DNA of 64,000 bases from Streptomyces sp. NBC_01463 (GTDB lineage Bacteria > Actinomycetota > Actinomycetes > Streptomycetales > Streptomycetaceae), in NCBI GenBank assembly GCA_036227345.1, contig CP109468.1, positions 7,936,001 through 8,000,000 of the forward strand, given 5' to 3'. The notes beneath the pieces are model-generated. The model did not search any database and was not told the origin of the DNA. It was given only the letters and a program-made list of their open reading frames with translations. Within the stretch, counting starts at the first letter, position 1. Each line of letters opens with the position of its first letter. Both the position numbers and the translations under genes were made by a program. Of the stretch, positions 54,215-62,324 are shown in pieces.

Positions 54215-55261
54215 TCAACTGCCCTGCTCTGTCACCCCCGGGATACGGCCGGTCCCCGGCGCGGACACGGTGACGCGGAGCAGCGTGGGATGGTGCGGCA
54301 GCCTCAGACCGCCCCTGGCCAGCGCTTGTGCGATGCGCAGGGAGCCCATCAGCGGATCACCCGAACCGGGGACCGCCCGTGCGTGCGGCAGCTGTCGCGC
54401 CAGCTCGGCACGCAGCGGTTCGAGCAGCGGGTCGCCCATCCGGAACAAGCCACCCGTGAGCGCCACTTCATACGGTTCGTCGTCCGCCCCGGCCTTCGGG
54501 CACACCGCGGCGGCCGCCTCGGCGATGTGGGCCGCGGCGTCGCGGAGGATGCCGTCGGCGACCGGATCGTGCGCCGCGCACGCGGCCACCTCGGGTGCGA
54601 ACGAGGCAAGGACCGCGGGCCGGTCGGTCCGCGGATAGAGCAGGCCGGGCAGCCCGGGCGCCGGCCCGAACACCGCCTCCAGCCTGGCCAGCAGCGCCGC
54701 GGAACCGCCGCGCCGGCCGTCGTGGGCGCGCATCGCCGCGTCGAGTCCGGCCCGTCCGATCCAGGCCCCTCCGCCGCTGTCACCCAGCAGATGGCCCCAG
54801 CCGTCGGCCCGCCGCCACCCGGTCAGATCCGTGCCCAGGGCGATCAGGCCCGTGCCGGCCGCGACGACCGCGCCGGGGCGCTGTCCGACCGCCCCCGCGT
54901 ACGCCGTCACCGCGTCGGCGGCGAGTGCCAGTGTGCGTACGCCGAGCGCGTCCGCCAGCGCCGCGGGCAGCTCGGCGCGCAGCTGGTCGCCGAGCGTGGC
55001 CATGCCCGCCGCGCCGATGGCCGCGGTGGCGACGCGGTCACCGCCGCCGTGCCCGGCGAGCAGCCGGCGGGCGGTGGGCAGCAGTTGTTCGAGGAGATGG
55101 GCGGCGTCGATGCCGGAGGACCCGGTCCGCACCGGTTCGGCGCACACCGCCGTGGCCAGGGGGGTCTCCCCGCCCACGGTGCCGAGCGCCACCCTCAGCC
55201 CGGAACCGCCGGAGTCCACGCCGAGGACATGCTCCCCGGACGCGTGCCCGTGTGACTCCAT
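54215..55261 (-). CDS. BadF/BadG/BcrA/BcrD-type sugar kinase (N-acetylglucosamine kinase-like)
   Basis: ATG 55261 follows GGGAG and gives 348 aa. The ASKHA ATPase motifs are V-D-S-G-G-S-G-L-R near residue 14, A-A-G-T-G-L-I-A-L-G near 130, and G-D-S-G-G-G-A-W-I-G. The family includes N-acetylglucosamine kinase (NagK-like) and the BadF-type ATPases; the lack of a Cys-rich Fe-S site points to the kinase branch. It is divergent from the uracil-DNA glycosylase gene. Confidence 0.87.
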   Translation of the reverse strand: MESHGHASGEHVLGVDSGGSGLRVALGTVGGETPLATAVCAEPVRTGSSGIDAAHLLEQLLPTARRLLAGHGGGDRVATAAIGAAGMATLGDQLRAELPAALADALGVRTLALAADAVTAYAGAVGQRPGAVVAAGTGLIALGTDLTGWRRADGWGHLLGDSGGGAWIGRAGLDAAMRAHDGRRGGSAALLARLEAVFGPAPGLPGLLYPRTDRPAVLASFAPEVAACAAHDPVADGILRDAAAHIAEAAAAVCPKAGADDEPYEVALTGGLFRMGDPLLEPLRAELARQLPHARAVPGSGDPLMGSLRIAQALARGGLRLPHHPTLLRVTVSAPGTGRIPGVTEQGS

Positions 55262-55406
55262 GGAATGGCTCCCGTAAGCAGAGGAATGACGGCGGCAGCC
55301 TAGCCGCAGACGTTCGGCGCACCGTCGGCGGTGTCGCCACGGAGCCCTCCCGGCCCACGAGTTCGGCGGCGTCGGGGGAGGCGGGAGGAGGCCGCCGTTA
55401 CGCCGG

Positions 55407-55412
55407 TAGGGT
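55407..55412 (+). promoter_or_regulatory. -10 element (TAGGGT) of ung
   Basis: TAGGGT lies 6 nt before GTG 55419, and no Shine-Dalgarno is visible. This predicts a leaderless mRNA. Confidence 0.5.
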
Positions 55413-55418
55413 GAGCGC

Positions 55419-56096
55419 GTGACAGCACGACCTTTGAACGAAGTGGTGGAGCCCGGATGGGCCCGGGCGCTGGCCCCCGTGGCGGGGCGCGTCGCCGAGA
55501 TGGGGGATTTCCTGCGCGCGGAGGTCGCGGCGGGCCGCACCTATCTCCCGTCGGGGGCGAACGTCCTGCGCGCCTTTCAGCAGCCCTTCGACGAAGTTCG
55601 GGTGCTGATCGTCGGTCAGGACCCCTACCCCACACCGGGCATGGCCATCGGGCTGAGCTTCGCGGTCGCACCGGACGTCCGTCAGCTGCCCGGCAGCCTG
55701 GAGAACATCTACCGCGAACTGAACACGGACCTGGGCCTGCCGCGCCCGTCGAACGGGGATCTGACCCCGTGGACGCGGCAGGGCGTGCTGCTGCTGAACA
55801 GGGCGCTGACGACCGCACCCCGCAAGCCCGCCGCCCATCGCGGCAAGGGCTGGGAAGAGGTCACCGAGCAGGCCATCCGGGCCCTGGTCGCGCGGGGCAC
55901 CCCGCTGGTGTCCGTCCTCTGGGGGCGCGACGCCCGCAACCTCCGGCCGTCACTCGGCGACTACCCGGCGATCGAGTCCGCCCACCCGTCCCCGATGTCG
56001 GCGGACCGCGGCTTCTTCGGGTCGCGCCCCTTCAGCAAGACCAACGAACTCCTGGTCCGCCAGGGGGCGCAGCCGGTGGACTGGCGCCTGCCGTAG
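55419..56096 (+). CDS. ung: Uracil-DNA glycosylase, family 1
   Basis: The 225-aa protein removes uracil from DNA in base-excision repair. All family-1 motifs are intact: water-activating G-Q-D-P-Y-P-T-P-G near 66, uracil-binding L-L-N-R-A-L-T near 127, and the DNA-intercalating H-P-S-P-M-S-A near 190. The GTG start and length match actinobacterial Ung. It is probably transcribed as a leaderless message. Confidence 0.97.
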   Translation: MTARPLNEVVEPGWARALAPVAGRVAEMGDFLRAEVAAGRTYLPSGANVLRAFQQPFDEVRVLIVGQDPYPTPGMAIGLSFAVAPDVRQLPGSLENIYRELNTDLGLPRPSNGDLTPWTRQGVLLLNRALTTAPRKPAAHRGKGWEEVTEQAIRALVARGTPLVSVLWGRDARNLRPSLGDYPAIESAHPSPMSADRGFFGSRPFSKTNELLVRQGAQPVDWRLP

Positions 56097-56123
56097 CCGT
56101 AGGCGTGGCGGGCGCCCCGCCCG

Positions 56124-57212
56124 TCACCCGTCGACCGCCGCGGCCCGGACACACAGGACATCCGGCAGATGCGAGGCGAGCTGCTGCCAGCTGTCCCCGT
56201 CGTCCTCGCTCGCGTACACCTCGCCGTTGCGGTTGCCGAAGTACACGCCCGCCGGATCGGCATCGTCCGTACAGAGCGCGTCGCGCAGCACCGTGCCGTA
56301 GTGCGCGCCGTCGGGCAGCCCCGCCGACAGGGGTTCCCAGCTGGCGCCCGCGTCGGTGGTCCGGAAGACCCGGCAGCGGTGGTCGGCCGGCACCCGGTCG
56401 GCGTCGGCGTTGATCGGGAAGAGATACGCCGTGTCCGCGCGGTGCGGGTGGGCGGCCACCGCGAACCCGAAGTCGGAGGGCAGTCCGGCGCCGATGTCCG
56501 TCCAGTTGTCCCCGCCGTCGTCGCTGCGGAACACGCCCCAGTGGTTCTGGAGGTAGAGCCGGTCGGGGTCGACCGCGTCCCGGCTGACCTTGTGGACGCA
56601 CTGGCCGAACTCCGGGTCCGGGTCCGGCAGGAAGACCGCCGACACCCCCTTGTTGGCCGGGGCCCAGCTCTCGCCGCCGTCCGTGGTCCGGAACACCCCC
56701 GCGGTGGAGACGGCGACCGTGACCGAGCGCGGGTCGCGCTCGTCGGTCAGCACCGTATGCAGCCCCTCGCCGCCCCCGCCGGGCACCCACCGCGAGCGCG
56801 TCGGATGCTCCCAGAGCGGGCGGACGATCTCGAACGACTCGCCCCCGTCCCGCGAACGGAACAGCGCGGCCGGTTCCGTGCCCGCGTACACCACACCGGG
56901 CGCCTCGGGGCCCGCCGGGTGCAGCTGCCAGACCCGCTCCAGGGACGTCCCCGTGAACTCCGGGAACTTCACGGCCGGCTGCTTCGGCTCGACCCAGCTC
57001 GCACCGAGGTCGTCGGAGTGGAAGACGGAGGGGCCCCAGTGCGCGCTGTCGCCGCCGACCAGCAGGCGGGGGACCTTCCCGCGCTTGTCGATGCCGATCG
57101 AATAGATCGCCTGCGCGTTGAAATGCGGTCCGTCGAACTCCCACGCCCCGCCGTGCCTGCGGCCGATGAAGAGCCCCTTGCGGGTGCCGACGGTGAGCAG
57201 AACATCGGTCAT
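56124..57212 (-). CDS. WD40/BNR-repeat sialidase-fold protein
   Basis: ATG 57212 follows GGGAGG and gives a 362-aa protein starting M-T-D-V-L-L-T-V-G-T-R-K-G-L-F. It has repeated Asp-box-type turns (S-D-D-L-G-A-S-W, S-R-D-G-G-E-S-F, T-T-D-G-G-E-S-W, S-D-D-G-G-D-N-W, T-T-D-A-G-A-S-W, S-E-D-D-G-D-S-W), the sialidase/VPS10-type beta-propeller layout. Sialidase catalytic Arg triad is not evident and there is no signal peptide, so a binding propeller is likelier than a secreted sialidase. Confidence 0.87.
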   Translation of the reverse strand: MTDVLLTVGTRKGLFIGRRHGGAWEFDGPHFNAQAIYSIGIDKRGKVPRLLVGGDSAHWGPSVFHSDDLGASWVEPKQPAVKFPEFTGTSLERVWQLHPAGPEAPGVVYAGTEPAALFRSRDGGESFEIVRPLWEHPTRSRWVPGGGGEGLHTVLTDERDPRSVTVAVSTAGVFRTTDGGESWAPANKGVSAVFLPDPDPEFGQCVHKVSRDAVDPDRLYLQNHWGVFRSDDGGDNWTDIGAGLPSDFGFAVAAHPHRADTAYLFPINADADRVPADHRCRVFRTTDAGASWEPLSAGLPDGAHYGTVLRDALCTDDADPAGVYFGNRNGEVYASEDDGDSWQQLASHLPDVLCVRAAAVDG

Positions 57213-57334
57213 GACCGAACCTCCCGAAACGCCGTTGTGCCGGATACGCGCCAGTCTGCACCCAGCCACTGACAGTGGCGCGCAGGACGGCTCCGGACAC
57301 TCGTCGCATCCGCGGCGGGCGCCCGCGCCCGCGC

Positions 57335-57877
57335 TCAGCGCACCCGGTGCTCCGGCCCCTCGGCGGCCGTCTTCCGGCGGGTCAGGAGGAGGGCCGTGCT
57401 CCCGTCGTCCTCGGGGATGTCCCGGACGTGACGGAAACCGGTCCGGCCCAGCAGGGCGAGCGAGGCCTCGTTGGCGGGGTCCACGGTGGCGTGCACCTCG
57501 GCCAGGCCCAGGGTGCCGAAGCCGTGGGCGAGCAGCGCCTCGGTGATCTCGGTGCCCAGCCCCCGCCCCCACGCCGACGGGGTCACCGCGTAGACGATCT
57601 CGTGGCCGTCCACGCCGGGGGTGGGGGACGGCTTGATCTCCGCGTGCGCGACGGCGCGCCCGTCCTGCCGCACCACCCACACGCCGAACAGGTCCCGCGC
57701 GTACACCTTGGTGAAGATCCGCCCGAACAGCGCCCGGTCCGCCGCCTCCGTGGCCGGTCCCCCGCCCATCCAGCGGGCCACCCCGGCGTCCTGGAAGAGC
57801 GCCACGAACCCTTCCTCGTCGGCGGGGGTGTACGGCTCCAGCAGCAGCCGCCGGGTGCGCAGGACAGGGGTCTTCAT
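57335..57877 (-). CDS. GNAT-family N-acetyltransferase (RimJ/RimL-like)
   Basis: The 180-aa protein starts M-K-T-P-V-L-R-T-R-R-L-L-L-E-P-Y and has the acetyl-CoA motif A in A-W-G-R-G-L-G-T-E-I near 110 and motif B in N-E-A-S-L-A-L-L-G-R-T-G-F near 148, a RimJ/RimL-type enzyme. The acceptor, a protein N-terminus or a small amine, is unknown. Confidence 0.92.
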   Translation of the reverse strand: MKTPVLRTRRLLLEPYTPADEEGFVALFQDAGVARWMGGGPATEAADRALFGRIFTKVYARDLFGVWVVRQDGRAVAHAEIKPSPTPGVDGHEIVYAVTPSAWGRGLGTEITEALLAHGFGTLGLAEVHATVDPANEASLALLGRTGFRHVRDIPEDDGSTALLLTRRKTAAEGPEHRVR

Positions 57878-57923
57878 GCCGCGCGACGGTACGGACGCCG
57901 GCCGGCCCGCGCAACGGAGTTGA

Positions 57924-58982
57924 TCAGTGGCCGGGCGCCGCCGTGCTGCTGCGCACCACCAGGTTGGTCGCCAGGTCGACGCGCGTGGTCGCCGGCTGCC
58001 TGCCCCGCCCGAGGTCGACGACCAGGCGGGCGGCGGTCTCGGCCATCTCCGTCAGCGGCTGGCGCACCGTGGTCAGCGGCGGCCCGATCCACCGGGTGAG
58101 CGGCAGGTCGTCGAAGCCGACGACGCTGAGGTCCTCCGGGATGCGCAGGCCCAGCTCACGGGCGGCCTCGTAGACGCCGAGCGCCTGGAGGTCGTTGCCC
58201 GCGAAGACCGCCGTCGGCCGGTCGGGCAGGCGCAGCAGCTCCAGCCCCGCCGTGTACCCGGCTTCGTGCTGGAACTCCCCCTCGCGGACCAGCTCGGGGT
58301 CGATCGGCAGGCCCGCGGTCTCCAGGGCGGCGCGGTAGCCGTCCACCCGGGCCCGGCTGCACATCATCCGCGAGGGCCCGCTGATGACCCCGATGCGGCG
58401 GTGCCCGAGTCCGGTGAGATGGCGGGTGGCGGCCAGTCCGCCCTGCCAGTTCGTCGTCCCGACCGAGGGGACGTCGTCCCCCGGGTCGCCCGCCGGGTCC
58501 ACCACCGCGTACGGGATGCTGCGGCTGGTCAGCTGGGCGCGCTGGGCGGCGGTGAGGTCCGAGAGGACGAGGATCACCCCGACCGGCCGGCGGGCCAGCA
58601 CCCCGTCCACCCAGGTCTGCCCGGGGGTGAGCCGGCCCGCGCTCTCGGAGAGCACCAGGCTCAGCCCCTCCTCGCGGGCGACGTTCTCCACCCCGCGGAC
58701 GACCTCCATCGCCCACGCGCTGTCCAGCTCGTGGAAGACCAGATCGATCAGTTGCGACTGGGTGGTGGAGCCGCGTCTGCGGCGGTAGCCGTGCAGCAGC
58801 AGCAGTTCCTCGACCTTGGTCCGCGTCCCCGGGGCGACATCGGCGCGGCCGTTCAGCACCTTCGAAACTGTCGGAGCCGAGACTCCGGCCGCGCGGGCGA
58901 TTTCCGCCAGGGTGGCGGTGCCTTCCGACGATTCGCCGGTGGGCGCGTTCTCCTGATGTGACTGGACGTTTGCGGGGCTCAT
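57924..58982 (-). CDS. LacI/GalR-family repressor of the xylo-oligosaccharide locus (BxlR-like)
   Basis: ATG 58982 gives a 352-aa protein. The Lac[26 protein letters not shown] is at about 25-46, followed by a periplasmic-binding-protein-like sensor domain with I-G-V-I-S-G-P and G-N-D-L-Q-A-L-G. It is divergent from a binding protein/permease/GH3 operon and should repress it until a xylo-oligosaccharide binds. This arrangement is that of bxlR-bxlEFG-bxlA in Streptomyces thermoviolaceus, recalled from the literature. Confidence 0.9.
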   Translation of the reverse strand: MSPANVQSHQENAPTGESSEGTATLAEIARAAGVSAPTVSKVLNGRADVAPGTRTKVEELLLLHGYRRRRGSTTQSQLIDLVFHELDSAWAMEVVRGVENVAREEGLSLVLSESAGRLTPGQTWVDGVLARRPVGVILVLSDLTAAQRAQLTSRSIPYAVVDPAGDPGDDVPSVGTTNWQGGLAATRHLTGLGHRRIGVISGPSRMMCSRARVDGYRAALETAGLPIDPELVREGEFQHEAGYTAGLELLRLPDRPTAVFAGNDLQALGVYEAARELGLRIPEDLSVVGFDDLPLTRWIGPPLTTVRQPLTEMAETAARLVVDLGRGRQPATTRVDLATNLVVRSSTAAPGH

Positions 58983-59055
58983 ACCGGGAATCGTAGCTCC
59001 CCGCCGCAGGGAGGCAGGGGCTGGACCCCGAGCGGGATTTCCTCCGCCGCCCCTC

Positions 59056-59084
59056 TTGACGGGCCCGAAACCCGACCGTACGGT
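59056..59084 (+). promoter_or_regulatory. Vegetative promoter of the sugar-uptake operon
   Basis: TTGACG (59056-59061) and TACGGT (59079-59084) are separated by 17 nt, a near-consensus sigma-HrdB promoter ending about 50 nt before the binding-protein ATG. Confidence 0.72.
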
Positions 59085-59108
59085 TCCGGCAACATTCGCA
59101 AGCAAGGC

Positions 59109-59119
59109 CGAAACATTCG
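59109..59119. promoter_or_regulatory. CGAA-N3-TTCG operator downstream of the promoter
   Basis: CGAAACATTCG is a palindrome with a 3-nt centre just after the predicted transcript start. BxlR-type repressors are reported to use CGAA/TTCG half-sites; a further CGAAA lies in the promoter spacer (59066-59070). Confidence 0.6.
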
Positions 59120-59133
59120 ACAGAGGTGCGGTC

Positions 59134-60444
59134 ATGGGGTCGGGAATTTTCACTCGGAGTTCGCGTGCGGCGAGATGGACCGCGGCCGGTGCCGCCATGG
59201 TCACGGCAGGCGTGCTCGCCGGCTGCGGATCGAACGGCGGCAGCGGCGGCGGCGGTGACACGATCACGGCGTACGTCTACGGGGACGACGCCGTCAAGAT
59301 CCAGCAGGCGGCGGTCAAGGAGTTCAACAAGACCTCGAAGGTCAAGGTCAAGCTGATCCCGGTCCCGGGCACGGAGTACGTCAACAAGCTGCGCAGCGCC
59401 ATGGGCTCGCCCAGCGCCCCGGACATCTTCTACAACTGGGGCGGCGGCTCCATCAAGCCGTACCTCGACGCCGGCCAGCTCGTCGACCTGACCTCGACCG
59501 TCAAGAACGACGCCGCGCTCAAGGACGGCTTCCTCCCGTCCATCGTCGAGGCGGGCAGCCTCGACGGAAAGATCTACGGGGTGCCGATGCGCGGCATGCA
59601 GCCCGTGATGCTCTTCTACAACAAGAAGCTCTTCGCCGAGAACAAGCTGGAGGCCCCCAGGACCTGGGAGGACCTGCAGCACGCCATCACCACGTTCAAG
59701 GCCAAGGGCATCACCCCCTTCGCGCTCGGCGGCCAGGAGAAGTGGCCCGAGCTGATGTGGATGGAGTACCTGCTCGACCGGATCGGCGGCCCCGAGGTCT
59801 TCAAGAAGATCCAGAACGGGGACTCCTCCGGCTGGGGCGACCCCGCGGTCCTCAAGTCCGCCCAGACCGTGAAGGAACTGGTCGACGGCGGAGCCTTCGG
59901 CAAGAACTTCAACTCCGTCGACTACGGCAGCGGCGCCGCACCCACCCTGCTCAGCAAGGGCAAGGCGGCCATGCACCTGATGGGCTCGTGGGAGTACTCG
60001 ACCCAGCTCGGCAAGGCGCCCGAGTTCGCCAAGAAGGACCTCGGCTGGGCCAACTTCCCGACCGTGGCCGGCGGTGTCGGGGACCCGGCCGACGTGGTGG
60101 GCAACCCCACCAACTACTGGTCGATCAACTCCCGCACCAAGCACAAGGACGCGGCCATAGCCTTCCTGAAGACCATGGCCTCCAAGTCCTACGCCCAGGC
60201 GCTGGTCGACAACGGTGACGTGCCGACCACGTCCAACGCCGCCTCCATGCTGAGCGGCTCGCCCAACCCGCAGTACGCGAAGGACCAGTACGACATGGTC
60301 CAGAAGGCCCCGAGCTTCACCCTCTCCTGGGACCAGGCGCTGGAGTCCCGCTACGCCACCCCGCTGCTCACCGAGATCAGCAAGCTGTTCGCCGGCACCT
60401 CCACGCCCGAGCAGTTCGTCGCCGCGATGAAGGCCGTCAAGTAG
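59134..60444 (+). CDS. Extracellular sugar-binding lipoprotein of an ABC transporter (BxlE-like)
   Basis: ATG 59134 follows AGAGGTG. The 436-aa protein has a lipoprotein signal ending in the lipobox V-L-A-G-C near residue 30, and the SBP_bac_1 (CUT1) fold: [26 protein letters not shown]. It captures an oligosaccharide, probably xylobiose given the adjacent GH3 gene. The first permease begins 2 nt after its stop. Confidence 0.94.
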   Translation: MGSGIFTRSSRAARWTAAGAAMVTAGVLAGCGSNGGSGGGGDTITAYVYGDDAVKIQQAAVKEFNKTSKVKVKLIPVPGTEYVNKLRSAMGSPSAPDIFYNWGGGSIKPYLDAGQLVDLTSTVKNDAALKDGFLPSIVEAGSLDGKIYGVPMRGMQPVMLFYNKKLFAENKLEAPRTWEDLQHAITTFKAKGITPFALGGQEKWPELMWMEYLLDRIGGPEVFKKIQNGDSSGWGDPAVLKSAQTVKELVDGGAFGKNFNSVDYGSGAAPTLLSKGKAAMHLMGSWEYSTQLGKAPEFAKKDLGWANFPTVAGGVGDPADVVGNPTNYWSINSRTKHKDAAIAFLKTMASKSYAQALVDNGDVPTTSNAASMLSGSPNPQYAKDQYDMVQKAPSFTLSWDQALESRYATPLLTEISKLFAGTSTPEQFVAAMKAVK

Positions 60445-60446
60445 CG

Positions 60447-61376
60447 ATGTCCCACGTCTCTTCGTACAAGAAGGTGCGCGGAGGAGCGAAGGCGGCCGGC
60501 GGCCACGTCGGCCGCCCCTCGGTCGGCTGGGCCGTGCCCGGCATCCTCTTCTTCGCCCTCTTCGCGATCGTCCCGCTGGCGATCGCCGTCTACCTCTCCT
60601 TCTGCCACTGGGACGGGCTGAACTCCCCGACCCCCATCGGTCTGGACAACTGGACCCGGCTGTTCAAGGACCCGGAGTTCCGCCAGGCCGCCTGGCTCAG
60701 CCTGCTGCTCACCTCGGTCAGCTGGGTGTTCCAGACCCCCGTGGCCCTGCTGCTCGGCGTCTGGGCGGCGGGCAGACAGCGCAGCAGGGCCGTGCTCTCG
60801 GCGGTCTTCTTCATTCCGCTGCTGCTCTCCACCACGGCCATCGCGATGCTCTTCCATGCGCTGCTCGACCCCAACTTCGGCGTGATCAAGAAGATCGGCC
60901 CCTGGTTCGGAATCGACCCCAACATCATGGGCTCGTCCACCGGGGCGCTGCTCACCGTCGCGTTCGTCGGCGGCTGGCAGTTCATGCCCTTCCACACCCT
61001 GATCTACCAGGGCGGCACCCGGCAGATCCCGCAGGTCCTCTACCAGGCGGCGGAGATCGACGGCGCCGGCATGCTGCGGCAGTTCTTCCACATCACCCTG
61101 CCGCAGCTGCGCCACACCATCACGACCTCATCGGTCCTGATGATCGTCGGATCGCTGACCTACTTCGACACCGTGCTGATCATGACCAGGGGCGGCCCCG
61201 GCACGGACACCACCGTGCTCCCGTACCTGATGTACCGGACCGGTTTCCAGACCTACGACCTCGGCTACGCCGCGGCGATCGCGACGGCGCTCGTCGTGGT
61301 GGCCACCGCCCTGTCGCTGGTCCTGGTCCGCTTCAGCGGCTTCGGGAACATGCGGTCCACCCGGGAAGGTATGTGA
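60447..61376 (+). CDS. CUT1 ABC sugar permease, first subunit (BxlF-like)
   Basis: The 309-aa membrane protein has six helices and the EAA loop Y-Q-A-A-E-I-D-G-A-G-x-x-R-Q-F-F-x-I-T-L-P near 205-225, diagnostic of MalF-type permeases. It starts 2 nt after the binding-protein gene and precedes the MalG-type subunit by 4 nt. No ATPase gene is here; Streptomyces CUT1 systems share the multi-sugar ATPase MsiK from elsewhere. Confidence 0.95.
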   Translation: MSHVSSYKKVRGGAKAAGGHVGRPSVGWAVPGILFFALFAIVPLAIAVYLSFCHWDGLNSPTPIGLDNWTRLFKDPEFRQAAWLSLLLTSVSWVFQTPVALLLGVWAAGRQRSRAVLSAVFFIPLLLSTTAIAMLFHALLDPNFGVIKKIGPWFGIDPNIMGSSTGALLTVAFVGGWQFMPFHTLIYQGGTRQIPQVLYQAAEIDGAGMLRQFFHITLPQLRHTITTSSVLMIVGSLTYFDTVLIMTRGGPGTDTTVLPYLMYRTGFQTYDLGYAAAIATALVVVATALSLVLVRFSGFGNMRSTREGM

Positions 61377-61380
61377 CGCG

Positions 61381-62274
61381 ATGTCGATCGACACCCGCCC
61401 CGAGACGCGCCCCGCGTCACCCGTGACCCGCGGCCGGCAGACCGCCGCGCGGCGCCGCAGGAGATGGGGCAACCCCCTGGCCGGCCTGGGCTCGACGGTC
61501 TGGCTGCTGCTCGTCGTCGTACCGCTCTACACGCTGGTCTCCTCGTCGCTCATGCGGCAGGACGAGGCGCTCAACGGCGACCCGCTGGCCGTCCCGACCC
61601 ATCCCACGCTCGACAACTACCGCACGGTCCTGGACAGCGGCTTCGCCAGGATGCTGACCAACACCGCCATCGTCGCGGTGGCCACCGTGGCCATCGTCCT
61701 GCTGCTCTCGGTACCCGTCGCCTATGTCGCGGTACGGGCCCGCAGCAGGCTCTCCTCGCTCGCCTTCCGGACCTTCCTGCTCGGCGTGGCCATCCCCGCG
61801 CAGGCGGTGATCGTGCCGCTGTACCTGCTGATCAGCAAGCTGGGCCTGTACGACAGCCTGCCCGCGATCATCCTGCCGACCGCGGCCTTCGCGATGCCGG
61901 TGGCGGTCCTGATCCTCAGCGGCACCATGCGGGACGTCTCCGAGGAGATGTACGAGGCGATGGCGCTCGACGGCGCGACACCGCTGCGGATGCTGTGGCA
62001 GCTGGCGATCCCGATGTCCAAGGGCGGCATCAGCACGGTGGCGATCTACACGGCGCTCCAGGCGTGGAACGGCTTCCTGTTCCCGCTGATCCTGACCCAG
62101 TCGGAGGAGCACCGCGTGCTGACGCTGGGCCTGTTCAACTTCATGTCCCAGTTCGGGATGAACATCCCCGCCGTGCTGGCCGCGATCGTGCTCTCCGTCG
62201 TGCCGATCTTCGCGGTGTACCTCGTGGCGCGCAAGGCGCTGGTCAACGGACTGATGGGGGTGGGCGGCAAGTAG
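61381..62274 (+). CDS. CUT1 ABC sugar permease, second subunit (BxlG-like)
   Basis: The 297-aa membrane protein has six helices and the EAA loop Y-E-A-M-A-L-D-G-A-T-P-L-R-M-L-W-Q-L-A-I-P near 198-218, of MalG type. The Arg/Pro-rich N-terminus is cytoplasmic. It follows the first permease within the same operon. Confidence 0.95.
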   Translation: MSIDTRPETRPASPVTRGRQTAARRRRRWGNPLAGLGSTVWLLLVVVPLYTLVSSSLMRQDEALNGDPLAVPTHPTLDNYRTVLDSGFARMLTNTAIVAVATVAIVLLLSVPVAYVAVRARSRLSSLAFRTFLLGVAIPAQAVIVPLYLLISKLGLYDSLPAIILPTAAFAMPVAVLILSGTMRDVSEEMYEAMALDGATPLRMLWQLAIPMSKGGISTVAIYTALQAWNGFLFPLILTQSEEHRVLTLGLFNFMSQFGMNIPAVLAAIVLSVVPIFAVYLVARKALVNGLMGVGGK

Positions 62275-62324
62275 CCCCCACGCCGCCCCGCACCACCGCA
62301 CTCATGAGAGGAACCCCTGCCCCC